Source: Thermovenabulum sp049701175 (lineage in GTDB: Bacteria > Bacillota > Thermosediminibacteria > Thermosediminibacterales > Thermosediminibacteraceae). Taken from it: a DNA stretch of 64,000 bases. The notes beneath the pieces were generated by a model that did not search any database, was not told the DNA's origin, and was given only the letters and a program-made list of their open reading frames with translations. The DNA lies in assembly GCF_049701175.1 (NCBI RefSeq), contig NZ_JBNATW010000010.1:1-64000 (forward strand), given 5' to 3'. Within the stretch, counting starts at the first letter, position 1, and every line of letters begins with the position of its first letter. Shown here in pieces: positions 1 through 8,673 of this stretch. The position numbers were made by a program, and so were the translations under genes.

Positions 1-87
1 ATGCAATAAATTTGTGATAGAAATTAAAAAAAATGGTACAAAGCAAAAAGCTCATAATGTAAAAAGGAGAAAAAAGAAGGTGAAGGT

Positions 88-1422
88 ATGTTTTTTGTTT
101 CTGATATAATTGAAAAGAAAAAAAGGGGAATAAAACTTTCAAAGGAAGAAATAGAATTTTTGATAAAAGGTTATGTAGCTGGGGAAATCCCCGATTATCA
201 AATTGCGGCTTTTTTGATGGCTGTTTACTTTCAGGGGATGGACGAAGAAGAGACCACATACCTTACTTTAGCAATGGCATCTTCAGGGGAAATGATTGAC
301 CTATCAAAGATTGATGGAGTAAAGGTTGACAAGCATTCCAGCGGAGGGATAGCTGATACCACCTCCCTTGTTCTTATACCTTTGGTGGCTTCTGCCGGGG
401 TTAAAGCAGCCAAGATGTCCGGGAGGGGGCTCGGGCATACCGGTGGGACCATTGACAAATTGGAATCCATTCCTGGTTTTAAGACAGAGCTTTCTTTAGA
501 GGAATTTATTGAAAATGTGAATAAAATAGGAGCTGCAATAACGGGACAGTCAAAACACCTGGTCCCAGCGGATAAAAAGCTCTACGCCTTGCGCGACGTC
601 ACCTCAACGGTGGACTCAATACCCTTAATTGCGAGTTCTATAATGAGCAAAAAAATTGCAGGTGGAGCTGATAAAATAGTGCTCGATGTAAAATTTGGAC
701 GCGGGGCGTTTATGAAAACTTACGAAGAAGCAAAAGAGCTTGCCGAGTTGATGGTTAAAATAGGAAACCTTGCTGGAAGGGAAACGGTAGCCTTTGTCAC
801 GGACATGGAACAGCCCTTAGGCCTTGCGATAGGAAATTCCATAGAAGTAATCGAGGCTATAGAGACCCTTAAAGGCAACGGACATGAGGATTTAATAAAC
901 CTTTGTTTTGAATTGGGTTCCGAAATGCTTCTTTTATCAGGGCTTTACAAGGAAAAGGAAGAAGCGATAAAGGTATTAAAGGATAACATAACAAGCGGTA
1001 AGGCATTGCAGAAATTTAGAGAAATTATAAAAGCTCAGGGTGGAGATGAAAAAGTAGTAGAGGATTACAGCCTTTTACCCGGTGCAAAATATACTTTGGA
1101 GGTTTATCCTGAGGAAGATGGATATGTGAGAGAAATAGATGCTTTGAGGTTGGGACTTACCGCAATGAAGCTCGGAGCCGGAAGGCAGAAAAAGGAAGAT
1201 GTTATAGACTTAGGAGTAGGAATTTGGATATTTAAAAAAGTGGGGGACTTTTCAGAGAAAGAAAAGCCTCTTGCTAAAATACTAGCCAATGATAAGGATA
1301 AACTGAATTGGGCGGTAAAAGAAGTAGAGGAGTCTTTTATACTTTCCAAGGAAAAAGTGCCAAAAAGAAAGGTAGTGTGGGCAAAAATTACCGGTAGTGA
1401 AATCATAGAATATAAAAGCTAA
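88..1422 (+). CDS. pdp: Pyrimidine-nucleoside phosphorylase
   Basis: Phosphorolyses uridine/thymidine/deoxyuridine to a free base plus (deoxy)ribose-1-phosphate in the cytosol. The 444-residue protein shows the family pattern: a helical N-terminal domain, then DKHSSGGIADT near residue 81, the glycine-rich phosphate loop SGRGLGHTGGT near 110, and a C-terminal alpha/beta domain rich in KLGAGR-type residues. Length fits the family (about 435). An AAGGAG-containing purine tract precedes the ATG. It is the first gene of a nucleoside-catabolism run: phosphopentomutase follows after 15 bp and would convert the sugar-1-phosphate product. Assignment to the broad-specificity pyrimidine enzyme rather than strict thymidine phosphorylase (deoA) is by overall resemblance. 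Confidence 0.93.
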   Translation: MFFVSDIIEKKKRGIKLSKEEIEFLIKGYVAGEIPDYQIAAFLMAVYFQGMDEEETTYLTLAMASSGEMIDLSKIDGVKVDKHSSGGIADTTSLVLIPLVASAGVKAAKMSGRGLGHTGGTIDKLESIPGFKTELSLEEFIENVNKIGAAITGQSKHLVPADKKLYALRDVTSTVDSIPLIASSIMSKKIAGGADKIVLDVKFGRGAFMKTYEEAKELAELMVKIGNLAGRETVAFVTDMEQPLGLAIGNSIEVIEAIETLKGNGHEDLINLCFELGSEMLLLSGLYKEKEEAIKVLKDNITSGKALQKFREIIKAQGGDEKVVEDYSLLPGAKYTLEVYPEEDGYVREIDALRLGLTAMKLGAGRQKKEDVIDLGVGIWIFKKVGDFSEKEKPLAKILANDKDKLNWAVKEVEESFILSKEKVPKRKVVWAKITGSEIIEYKS

Positions 1423-1437
1423 AGCGAGGTAGATAAA

Positions 1438-2610
1438 TTGATAGAAAGGGTAATACTTATAGTTTTGGACAGTGTAGGAATTGGGGAACTTCCCGATGCA
1501 AAGCTGTTTAATGATGAAGGAAGCAATACTTTGGCAAATACGGCTAAAAAAGTTGGTGGGCTTAATCTACCTAATTTAGAAAAAATGGGCCTCGGCAACA
1601 TTACGGATATACTTGGAGTAAGCCACAGTGATGAACCAATAGCATCTTACGGAAAAGCGGCGGAAAAATCATCAGGCAAAGACACCACTACGGGTCATTG
1701 GGAGATTGCTGGGCTCATTCTCGAAAAGCCTTTTCCCGTATACCCTAACGGATTTCCGGAAGAACTGATTAGCGAATTTGAAAAAAGGATAGGGAGGAAA
1801 ATTTTAGGCAATTATCCTGCTTCGGGGACGGAAATAATAAAGGAATTGGGCGAGGAACATATGAAAACCGGATATCCTATTGTATACACTTCAGCGGATT
1901 CCGTTTTTCAAGTAGCTGCTCATGAGGAAGTTATTCCCTTAGAGGAATTGTACAAAATATGCGAAATTGCAAGAGAATTATTAGTGGGAGAGCACGCGGT
2001 GGCTCGTGTAATTGCAAGGCCCTTTATAGGAACCCCGGGGAATTTTACAAGAACTTATAATAGAAAGGATTTTTCATTAAAACCCCCTGAAGATACACTC
2101 CTTGACAAAGTAAAAAATAAAGGGTATGAGGTATGGGGGATTGGGAAGATAGGAGATATTTTTGCAAAAAAGGGCTTAACGGAAGAGATACATACAGAGG
2201 GGAATATGGATGGCGTCGATAAAACTATTGAAGCAATGAAAAGAGCAAAAAGGGGATTAATTTTTACAAACCTTGTAGATTTTGATATGATTTACGGCCA
2301 CAGAAACGATGCCGAGGGATACGCAAAAGCCCTTGAAGAATTTGACAGCAGAATCCCGGAGATAATTTCTCATATGAAAGAAGCTGATTGCCTTATAATT
2401 ACCGCTGACCACGGCTGCGATCCTACTACCGAAAGTACCGATCATTCAAGGGAATACGTGCCGGTTTTGGTATACGGGCAACGGATAAAGAGTGGAGTAA
2501 ATTTGGGTACTTTATCGAGCTTTGCTGATATAGGCCAAACTATTGCCGAGATGCTGGGATGCGAAAGATTAAAAAACGGAGAAAGTTTTTTAAGCAAAAT
2601 AATAATATAG
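1438..2610 (+). CDS. deoB: Phosphopentomutase
   Basis: Interconverts (deoxy)ribose-1-phosphate and (deoxy)ribose-5-phosphate, linking nucleoside phosphorolysis to central carbon metabolism. It is an alkaline-phosphatase-superfamily metalloenzyme: the N-terminal metal site VLDSVGIGELPDA, the catalytic-threonine region GKDTTTGHWE near residue 80, and C-terminal metal ligands in DFDMIYGHRND and ITADHGCDPT are all visible. The 390 residues match the family. The start is TTG, preceded by GCGAGGT about 6 nt upstream; no better start is in frame. It sits between two nucleoside phosphorylases, as expected for its role. Confidence 0.96.
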   Translation: MIERVILIVLDSVGIGELPDAKLFNDEGSNTLANTAKKVGGLNLPNLEKMGLGNITDILGVSHSDEPIASYGKAAEKSSGKDTTTGHWEIAGLILEKPFPVYPNGFPEELISEFEKRIGRKILGNYPASGTEIIKELGEEHMKTGYPIVYTSADSVFQVAAHEEVIPLEELYKICEIARELLVGEHAVARVIARPFIGTPGNFTRTYNRKDFSLKPPEDTLLDKVKNKGYEVWGIGKIGDIFAKKGLTEEIHTEGNMDGVDKTIEAMKRAKRGLIFTNLVDFDMIYGHRNDAEGYAKALEEFDSRIPEIISHMKEADCLIITADHGCDPTTESTDHSREYVPVLVYGQRIKSGVNLGTLSSFADIGQTIAEMLGCERLKNGESFLSKIII

Positions 2611-2616
2611 GGGACA

Positions 2617-2711
2617 ATACCGCCTGCCGGGAAGGTCCCTTTTATATAGGCGGAAAAAAATATCCCGGCTCAAGCCCCTTTTAAAAATTTAATCTTAATA
2701 AAAAGGGCTTG
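2617..2711 (+). promoter_or_regulatory. Candidate pseudoknot riboswitch-like leader (copy A)
   Basis: The leader folds as an H-type pseudoknot. P1 is CCGCCT (2620-2625) with AGGCGG (2648-2653). P2 is the P1 loop GCCGGGA (2626-2632) with downstream TCCCGGC (2663-2669), joined by an A-rich strand AAAAAAATA. Directly after it, CAAGCCC-C-TTTT (2671-2682) can pair with AAAAGGGCTTG (2701-2711), covering the ribosome binding site and start of the next gene. The same architecture and conserved bases recur at 20949-21000. The pairings are read from sequence; regulation and any ligand are inference. I do not recognise it as a named riboswitch class. Confidence 0.6.
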
Positions 2712-3545
2712 ATGAATTTTAGGATTATGAGCGAAAGAGAAAGGCTCTTAAAGGCTGTTTCCTACTTAAAAAACGCGGTAAAAATAAAACCCGAAATAGG
2801 AATTGTATTGGGCAGCGGGTTAGGGGAATTAGGTAACCTTGTAAAAAACCCTTTAATAATTCCCTACAAAGACATTCCCGAATTTCCTGTACCTACAGTA
2901 AAGGGGCATAAGGGAAACCTTATTTTTGGTAATTTCTATGGAAAAAATGTAGCAATGATGCAGGGGCGCTTTCACTTGTATGAAGGATATCCTGTAAATA
3001 AGGTTGTTTTCGGAGTAAGGGTGCTTGGCCTTTTGGGAATAAAGACCCTAATAGTTTCAAATGCTGCCGGAGGTATTAACGAAAATTTACAACCCGGAGA
3101 TTTGATGGTGATAAAGGATCACATCAACTTTGTAGGAGAAAATCCGGCAGGAGGCGAAGAAATAGAGGAATTGGGCCCTCGATTTTTTGATATGACCTGT
3201 GCTTATGACGAAAAATTAAGAAATATAGCAAGAGAAGTCTTTGAAGAATTGGGAGTAAGTTTTAAAGAAGGGGTTTACGCCTTTTTTAAAGGGCCATCTT
3301 ATGAAACACCAGCAGAAATAAGGATGCTTAAAATACTTGGAGCGGATGCAGTGGGAATGTCTACAGTTCCCGAAGTTATTGCGGCGAGGCAGATGGGGAT
3401 AAGGGTTTTTGGGATTTCCCTTATTACCAATATGGCTGCAGGCATAAGCAAAGCGCCCCTCTCCCATGAAGAAGTCCTTGATGTTTCAAAAAAAGCAGGA
3501 GAAAAATTTATAAAAATTATTTTAGGTATTATTGAAAGAATTTAG
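2712..3545 (+). CDS. punA: Purine-nucleoside phosphorylase (type I, trimeric family)
   Basis: Cleaves inosine/guanosine and deoxy forms to the base and (deoxy)ribose-1-phosphate. Family marks: IGIVLGSGLGELG near the N-terminus (phosphate loop), MQGRFHLYEGY, VSNAAGGIN, KDHINF, FKGPSYETPAEIRML and GMSTVPEVIAARQMG. The GMSTVPE form points to PNP rather than 5'-methylthioadenosine phosphorylase. Start choice is open: TTG 2709, ATG 2712 or ATG 2727. I use 2712 because AAAAGGG lies about 5 nt upstream, giving 277 residues. The ribosome binding site lies in a predicted leader hairpin next to a pseudoknot motif, suggesting translational control separate from the upstream deoB. Confidence 0.93.
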   Translation: MNFRIMSERERLLKAVSYLKNAVKIKPEIGIVLGSGLGELGNLVKNPLIIPYKDIPEFPVPTVKGHKGNLIFGNFYGKNVAMMQGRFHLYEGYPVNKVVFGVRVLGLLGIKTLIVSNAAGGINENLQPGDLMVIKDHINFVGENPAGGEEIEELGPRFFDMTCAYDEKLRNIAREVFEELGVSFKEGVYAFFKGPSYETPAEIRMLKILGADAVGMSTVPEVIAARQMGIRVFGISLITNMAAGISKAPLSHEEVLDVSKKAGEKFIKIILGIIERI

Positions 3546-3564
3546 TTAATAAATGGTGATGGTG

Positions 3565-4260
3565 ATGAATGGAATTTTATTAAAACTTGGTATTGTCCCT
3601 TATCAAGAAGCAAAAGAAATACAACTTAAAGCCTTAGAATTTGTAAAGAATGAAAGAACCGAGATGATCTTGATGACTCTTCAGCACCCTCCGGTTTATA
3701 CTATTGGAAGGGCAGGGGGATTTGAAAATATATTAATACCAATGGAAGAATTAAAAAAATTAGCTGAGGTTTACGAAGTGGAAAGGGGAGGGAATATCAC
3801 CTTTCACGGTCCGGGGCAGATAGTGGCATATCCTATTATAAACCTCAACAAATGGGAAAAAGATGTTCACAAGTTTGTTTATTTTTTAGAAGAGTGCGTT
3901 ATAAGGCTTTTGAAAGATTACGGCATTGAAGGTTCGAGGAAGGAAAAATATACGGGGGTCTGGGTAGAGGACGAAAAAATTTGTGCCATAGGAGTTGCTG
4001 TAAAAAGATGGATAACATGGCACGGGATTGCTTTAAATGTTAATACCGATTTATCCTATTTTTCAAAAATAAACCCCTGCGGTATCAGGGAATACGGTGT
4101 TACTTCTTTACAAAAATTGGGCATAAATGCGGATATAAATGAAGTTGAAGAAAAGTTAATACAGAAATTTCAGGAGGTATTTTGTGTAAATTTTAAGGAA
4201 ATGACAATAGATGAATTTTTGAAATGGAGTGAACAAAATTGCAAAAACCTGAATGGTTGA
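3565..4260 (+). CDS. lipB: Lipoyl(octanoyl) transferase
   Basis: Transfers octanoyl from acyl carrier protein to lipoyl domains, the first step of lipoate synthesis. The LipB core is present: QHPPVYTIGR near residue 40, ERGGNITFHGPGQIVAYPI with the conserved RGG..T.HGPGQ signature, GVWV..KICAIGVAVKRWITWHGIALNV with the conserved lysine, and NPCGI. The in-frame ATG/GTG codons from 3553 on form a GGTGATGGTGATG run that probably serves as the ribosome binding site for ATG 3565, giving 231 residues. It overlaps lipA by 22 bp, so the two are almost surely one transcript. Confidence 0.94.
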   Translation: MNGILLKLGIVPYQEAKEIQLKALEFVKNERTEMILMTLQHPPVYTIGRAGGFENILIPMEELKKLAEVYEVERGGNITFHGPGQIVAYPIINLNKWEKDVHKFVYFLEECVIRLLKDYGIEGSRKEKYTGVWVEDEKICAIGVAVKRWITWHGIALNVNTDLSYFSKINPCGIREYGVTSLQKLGINADINEVEEKLIQKFQEVFCVNFKEMTIDEFLKWSEQNCKNLNG

Positions 4261-5087
4261 AAGTTAAAGTAAATCAATATCAGTTGGAAGAGATGGCGAA
4301 TTTTTTAAAGGATAGTAAACTTTATACGGTTTGTCAGAGCGCCCATTGTCCTAATATCGGTGAATGCTTTGGCAGGCGTACAGCTACTTTTATGATAATG
4401 GGAAATATATGTACCAGAAACTGCCGATTTTGTGCTGTGGATAAAGGTAAACCCCTTCCCGTAGATGAGGAAGAACCGAGAAGAATAGCGGAAGCTGCGA
4501 GAAAGTTAAACCTTCGCCATGTAGTTGTAACGTGTGTTACAAGGGATGATTTAGAAGACGGAGGGGCAAGTCATTTTGCAAAAACTATAAGTGAACTTAA
4601 AAAGATTCCTGGCCTTACTGTGGAGGTTTTGGTTTCTGATTTTCAGGGCAAGGAAGAATCCATAAAAACAGTGGTAATGGCAAAACCCGAGATTATTAAT
4701 CATAATTTGGAAACAGTACCCCGGCTTTACCCTGAAGTAAGGCCTATGGCAAATTACGAAAGGTCGTTGTACCTTCTTAAGAGAGTAAAGGAATTGGACC
4801 CATCTATTTATACAAAATCCGGTATTATGGTTGGATTGGGAGAAACCGATGAAGAAGTAATAAAGGTAATGGAAGATCTGAGAAAAGTCGATTGCGATAT
4901 GATGACAATAGGTCAATATTTAAGGCCTTCGAAAAAGCATTTGGAAGTTAAGGAATTCATTACACCCGAACAATTTGAAAAATATGAAAAAATTGGTTAT
5001 GAAATGGGCTTTAAGTATGTGGCTTCGGGCCCACTTGTCCGAAGTTCCTATAATGCTGAAAAGGGAATAAACTATCTTAAGAATTAA
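4239..5087 (+). CDS. lipA: Lipoyl synthase (radical SAM)
   Basis: Inserts two sulfurs into the octanoyl chain on lipoyl domains. Both iron-sulfur motifs are complete: the auxiliary cluster CQSAHCPNIGEC (CX4CX5C) and the radical SAM cluster CTRNCRFC (CX3CX2C). The C-terminal RSSY serine that ligates the auxiliary cluster is also present. The 282 residues are normal for the family. The start is TTG inside the end of lipB, with GGAGTG about 7 nt upstream. No lipoate-dependent dehydrogenase or glycine cleavage gene is in the window, so the acceptor protein is unknown. Confidence 0.96.
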   Translation: MQKPEWLKVKVNQYQLEEMANFLKDSKLYTVCQSAHCPNIGECFGRRTATFMIMGNICTRNCRFCAVDKGKPLPVDEEEPRRIAEAARKLNLRHVVVTCVTRDDLEDGGASHFAKTISELKKIPGLTVEVLVSDFQGKEESIKTVVMAKPEIINHNLETVPRLYPEVRPMANYERSLYLLKRVKELDPSIYTKSGIMVGLGETDEEVIKVMEDLRKVDCDMMTIGQYLRPSKKHLEVKEFITPEQFEKYEKIGYEMGFKYVASGPLVRSSYNAEKGINYLKN

Positions 5088-5092
5088 GCTTT

Positions 5093-5128
5093 AAAACCTT
5101 TCATCCAAGAAGATGAAAGGTTTTTTTT
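5093..5128 (+). terminator. Rho-independent terminator after lipBA
   Basis: Perfect 13-bp stem AAAACCTTTCATC (5093-5105) / GATGAAAGGTTTT (5112-5124) with a 6-nt loop and a run of eight T. The following ~195 bp up to the aspartokinase gene is AT-rich leader/promoter sequence with no gene that I can see. Confidence 0.93.
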
Positions 5129-5324
5129 GTTGCTTTTTTAATAATTAAATGGATGCTGACTGAAGATTTGATCCTCAAATATCAGAAAAGCAAAATAATT
5201 TAAATAAAAGGATATTTTAAATTTATGTCGAATATAATATACCAATATGTTTTTATAACATGAACAAATGTCCATAACACAAAGACATATTAAGCTTAAA
5301 ATATTACAAGAAGGAGGTACCAAT

Positions 5325-6326
5325 ATGGCACTTATTGTTCAAAAATTTGGAGGCTCTTCATTAAATAACTTTGAAAACAGAATAAAAGCAGTAAAGAAAA
5401 TAATAAAAGCAAAAAAAGAAGGGCATGATGTGGTAGTAGTGGTTTCAGCTATGGGAAGAAGAAATGACCCTTATGCAACGGATACTCTGCTGGACCTAAT
5501 CTACCAGCATTCAAATAATGTTAATTTAAGGAATATAGACCTATTACTTTCCTGTGGAGAAATTATTTCTGCAGTCATTATTGCTGCTATGCTTGAAAAT
5601 GAAGGATATCAATCGGTTGCTTTGACAGGTTTTCAGGCTGGCATAATAACGGATGACAATTTTGGCAATGCAGAGGTAATAGATGTGAAAACCGATAACA
5701 TAAAACGTTTATTAAAAGAGGGGAAAATTCCGGTAATAACTGGATTTCAGGGTATTACAAAGGATTTTGAAATTACCACATTAGGGCGTGGAGGAAGCGA
5801 CATATCCGCTGTTGTAATAGGAGGCTACCTTAATGCTGATAAAGTTGAAATTTACACTGATGTCCCCGGTGTTGCAGTGATAGACCCGTCCATATGCCCG
5901 TATGCTAAGTTTTTAAAAAACATCTCCTTTGATGAGATGATAAACATGGCTGTTTGTGGGGCAAGAGTGATGCATCCAAAAGCCGTTGAATTTGCAAAAA
6001 GGTTTAACTTGCCCTTTTACGTAAAATCCACCTTTTCCAATGAAGAGGGTACCCTTGTGGGTTTTGATAACTCCAAGGAGTATATTACCGGAATTGTAGT
6101 AAAAGAAGGCGAAATTTCCATAATTTTAAATGATGAAAGTAGGTTCAGTAAATCCATTGAGAGGAAAGTAAGAAATATACTAAAAAATTATGAGTATAAA
6201 GAAATATACTGGAGCATGTATGCATTTAAAATTTTAATAAATAATAAGTTAGCAAAGGATGCTGCTTTAAAAATTTATCACGAATTTTTTGCGGAAAATA
6301 TAGAAGAAAAGGCAATTTCTTTTTGA
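5325..6326 (+). CDS. Aspartate kinase paralogue with shortened regulatory region
   Basis: Phosphorylates aspartate, the entry to lysine/threonine/methionine/diaminopimelate synthesis. The catalytic domain looks intact: KFGGSSL at the start, VVVSAMGRRNDPYATDTLL, SCGEIISAV, TTLGRGGSD and YTDVPGV. Start ATG 5325 has AAGGAGGT 6 nt upstream; an upstream in-frame ATG at 5268 has none. At 333 residues it is about 60 shorter than its neighbour at 7465 and keeps only about 70 divergent residues after the kinase domain, so it lacks the usual pair of ACT domains. Feedback control is therefore probably weak or different. Kinase activity is inferred from conserved motifs. Confidence 0.85.
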   Translation: MALIVQKFGGSSLNNFENRIKAVKKIIKAKKEGHDVVVVVSAMGRRNDPYATDTLLDLIYQHSNNVNLRNIDLLLSCGEIISAVIIAAMLENEGYQSVALTGFQAGIITDDNFGNAEVIDVKTDNIKRLLKEGKIPVITGFQGITKDFEITTLGRGGSDISAVVIGGYLNADKVEIYTDVPGVAVIDPSICPYAKFLKNISFDEMINMAVCGARVMHPKAVEFAKRFNLPFYVKSTFSNEEGTLVGFDNSKEYITGIVVKEGEISIILNDESRFSKSIERKVRNILKNYEYKEIYWSMYAFKILINNKLAKDAALKIYHEFFAENIEEKAISF

Positions 6327-6359
6327 GTCAAATTTAATAAATTTTTCATATTATATTTA

Positions 6360-6388
6360 TTGACATGATTGTTATTATGTTTTAAAAT
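6360..6388 (+). promoter_or_regulatory. Sigma-70/A-type promoter for asd
   Basis: TTGACA at 6360-6365, 17-bp spacer, TAAAAT at 6383-6388. The expected start is about 6395, leaving a 45-nt leader. A small hairpin (TGATGA / TTCATCA) lies just upstream of the ribosome binding site. The promoter separates asd from the first aspartokinase. Confidence 0.7.
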
Positions 6389-6440
6389 TCTTTTTAAATA
6401 TCATGATGAGCAACACTATTCATCAAAAGGAGGATCAAAA

Positions 6441-7454
6441 ATGAAAAAATACAATGTAGCTGTTGTCGGAGCTACCGGCGCAGTTGGCAGGACAATGCTA
6501 AAAGTATTGGAGGAAAGGGATTTTCCCGTTAACAATTTGCTTTTGCTTGCTTCATCAAGGTCAGAAGGTATTTCTATTGAATTCAAGGGAAAGCCTTACA
6601 GGGTAAAAGAGGCACAGCCTCAAGACTTTGAAGGTATAGACATAGCTTTATTCTCGGCAGGCAAGGACATCAGCTTAAAACTTGCACCTGAAGCAGTAAA
6701 AAGGGGAGCTGTTGTAATAGACAACAGCAATGCCTTTAGATTAAACGAGGATGTGCCCCTTGTTGTTCCAGAAGTAAACTTGAAAGACCTTTACTGGCAT
6801 AAGGGTTTAATAGCAAATCCCAACTGTTCGACTATTCAAATGGTTGTGGTATTAAAACCCCTTCATGACAGGGCGAAAATAAAAAGGGTAGTTGTATCCA
6901 CCTATCAGGCTGTATCGGGTACGGGATTAGAGGCTATTGAAGAATTAAAAACTCAGTCCTTAGATATTTTAAATGGTAGACAGACCGAAGCAAAAGTTTA
7001 TCCTCATCAAATAGCTTTTAATTTGCTTCCTCATATAGATGTTTTTGATGAAACGGGTTATTCCCTTGAAGAGTGGAAGATGGTCCACGAGACAAAAAAA
7101 ATTATGGGGGATAAAAGCATTAAAGTCAGCGCTACTACTGTTAGGGTGCCTGTTTTAAACTGCCATTCTGAATCCGTAAATGTGGAATTTTATAATAAGA
7201 TTACGAGGGAGGAAGCCATTGAAATTCTCTCCAAGGCAGAGGGGGTTGTAGTTCAGGATGATCCGGCAAATAAATTATACCCCATGCCCTATTTTGTGAG
7301 CGGGAAAAATGAGGTATTTGTGGGAAGGATAAGACAGGATTTTACTGTGGAGAGTGGGTTAAACCTCTGGATTGTCGCAGATAACTTAAGGAAGGGTGCT
7401 GCTTATAATGCCGTGCAGATTGCCGAAAGTCTTATAAAGCTTAATTTAATTTGA
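6441..7454 (+). CDS. asd: Aspartate-semialdehyde dehydrogenase
   Basis: Reduces aspartyl phosphate with NADPH to aspartate semialdehyde, the branch point to diaminopimelate/dipicolinate and to threonine/methionine. It has the Rossmann start VAVVGATGAVGRTML, the catalytic cysteine in LIANPNCSTIQMV, the Q..SGTG segment YQAVSGTGLEA, and the C-terminal histidine region SATTVRVPVLNCHSESVNVEF. At 337 residues it is typical. ATG 6441 is chosen over an upstream in-frame ATG because AAAGGAGG sits 8 nt before it. It lies between two aspartokinases; the second follows after 10 bp. Confidence 0.96.
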   Translation: MKKYNVAVVGATGAVGRTMLKVLEERDFPVNNLLLLASSRSEGISIEFKGKPYRVKEAQPQDFEGIDIALFSAGKDISLKLAPEAVKRGAVVIDNSNAFRLNEDVPLVVPEVNLKDLYWHKGLIANPNCSTIQMVVVLKPLHDRAKIKRVVVSTYQAVSGTGLEAIEELKTQSLDILNGRQTEAKVYPHQIAFNLLPHIDVFDETGYSLEEWKMVHETKKIMGDKSIKVSATTVRVPVLNCHSESVNVEFYNKITREEAIEILSKAEGVVVQDDPANKLYPMPYFVSGKNEVFVGRIRQDFTVESGLNLWIVADNLRKGAAYNAVQIAESLIKLNLI

Positions 7455-7464
7455 GGTGGGAATA

Positions 7465-8640
7465 ATGAGAATTGTTGTTCAGAAGTTTGGAGGCACTTCG
7501 GTAGCAACTCCGAGTGCAAGGGAATTGGTTGTAAAGCATGTGCTTAATAAGATAAATGAGGGATATAAAACGGTGGTAGTGGTATCGGCTATGGGTAGGA
7601 TGGGAGACCCTTATGCGACTGATACCTTGTTATCCCTTTTAAATGGTAAAAAAATGGAGGCAAGGGAAAGGGATTTACTTGTTTCCTGTGGCGAGATAAT
7701 ATCAGCTTCGGTCATGGCATCTCTTTTTGCGGATAAAGGTTATAAAGCAAAAGCTTTTACTGGCTTTCAAGCGGGAATTATTACAGATAATAATTTCGGG
7801 AATGCTAAAATTTTAGATATTAAACCCGAAAAAATCCTTCAGGCATTACAAGAAGGAATTATCCCTGTTGTCGCAGGCTTTCAGGGCTATACCGAGGATT
7901 TAGAAATAACAACCCTTGGCAGAGGAGGAAGCGATACTACAGCGGTAGCATTAGGGGCAGCTTTGAAGGCAGAATGTGTTGAGATATTTACCGATGTAGA
8001 GGGGATAATGACGGCAGATCCAAAACTTGTAAATAATGCAAAAATGCTTGATGAAGTAAATTACAGGGAAGTTACGGAAATGGCATACAACGGGGCAAAA
8101 GTAATACACCCAAGGGCGGTAGAGCTTGCTATGCAGCATAATATTCCACTAAGGGTAAGGTCTACCTTTTCCGATAACCAGGGGACACTTATAAAATTAG
8201 GGCCTGAAAAGGTAGTAACCGGTATTGCACATACTACGCATATTGCCCAGTTAAAAATAGAGGTGCCCAGCAATGACAAGGAATTAGAATCAAAAATATT
8301 TGAGAGTTTAGCCCAAAAGGGCATAAGCATAGATATGATAAACATATTTCCAGATGTGAAAATTTTTACCTTAGCTGAGGATGTAGTTTCAAAGGCTACA
8401 GAGGTCTTGAAGGAATTGGGAGTTTCCTTTGAGGTTACGAAAAACCTTGCAAAAGTTACTGTTGTTGGAGGGGGCATGATGGGCATTCCCGGGGTTATGC
8501 TCAGCATTATTGAAGCCCTTAAAAAAGAAAATATAGATATCCTCCAGACTTCCGATTCCCATACTACTATCTCCTGCCTTATTAAAGAAGAGGATGTAAA
8601 AAAAGCGGTACTTGCCCTACACGAAAAGTTTGAGCTATAA
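7465..8640 (+). CDS. Aspartate kinase (full length, two ACT domains)
   Basis: Full-length monofunctional aspartokinase of 391 residues. The kinase part has KFGGTSVA, VVVSAMGRMGDPYATDTLL, SCGEIISASVMA, TTLGRGGSDTTAVAL and FTDVEGIMTADP. The C-terminal ~130 residues form two ACT domains (VPSNDKELESKIFESLA... and VTVVGGGMMGIPGVMLSIIEAL...), the site of lysine or threonine feedback. ATG 7465 follows GAGGTGGG. It resembles DapG/LysC-type enzymes of spore formers, where an aspartokinase-asd pair feeds diaminopimelate and dipicolinate, but which isozyme this is cannot be told from sequence alone. Confidence 0.93.
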   Translation: MRIVVQKFGGTSVATPSARELVVKHVLNKINEGYKTVVVVSAMGRMGDPYATDTLLSLLNGKKMEARERDLLVSCGEIISASVMASLFADKGYKAKAFTGFQAGIITDNNFGNAKILDIKPEKILQALQEGIIPVVAGFQGYTEDLEITTLGRGGSDTTAVALGAALKAECVEIFTDVEGIMTADPKLVNNAKMLDEVNYREVTEMAYNGAKVIHPRAVELAMQHNIPLRVRSTFSDNQGTLIKLGPEKVVTGIAHTTHIAQLKIEVPSNDKELESKIFESLAQKGISIDMINIFPDVKIFTLAEDVVSKATEVLKELGVSFEVTKNLAKVTVVGGGMMGIPGVMLSIIEALKKENIDILQTSDSHTTISCLIKEEDVKKAVLALHEKFEL

Positions 8641-8673
8641 TCATAACAAAAAGGAATATTGGGAGGGTGCAAC

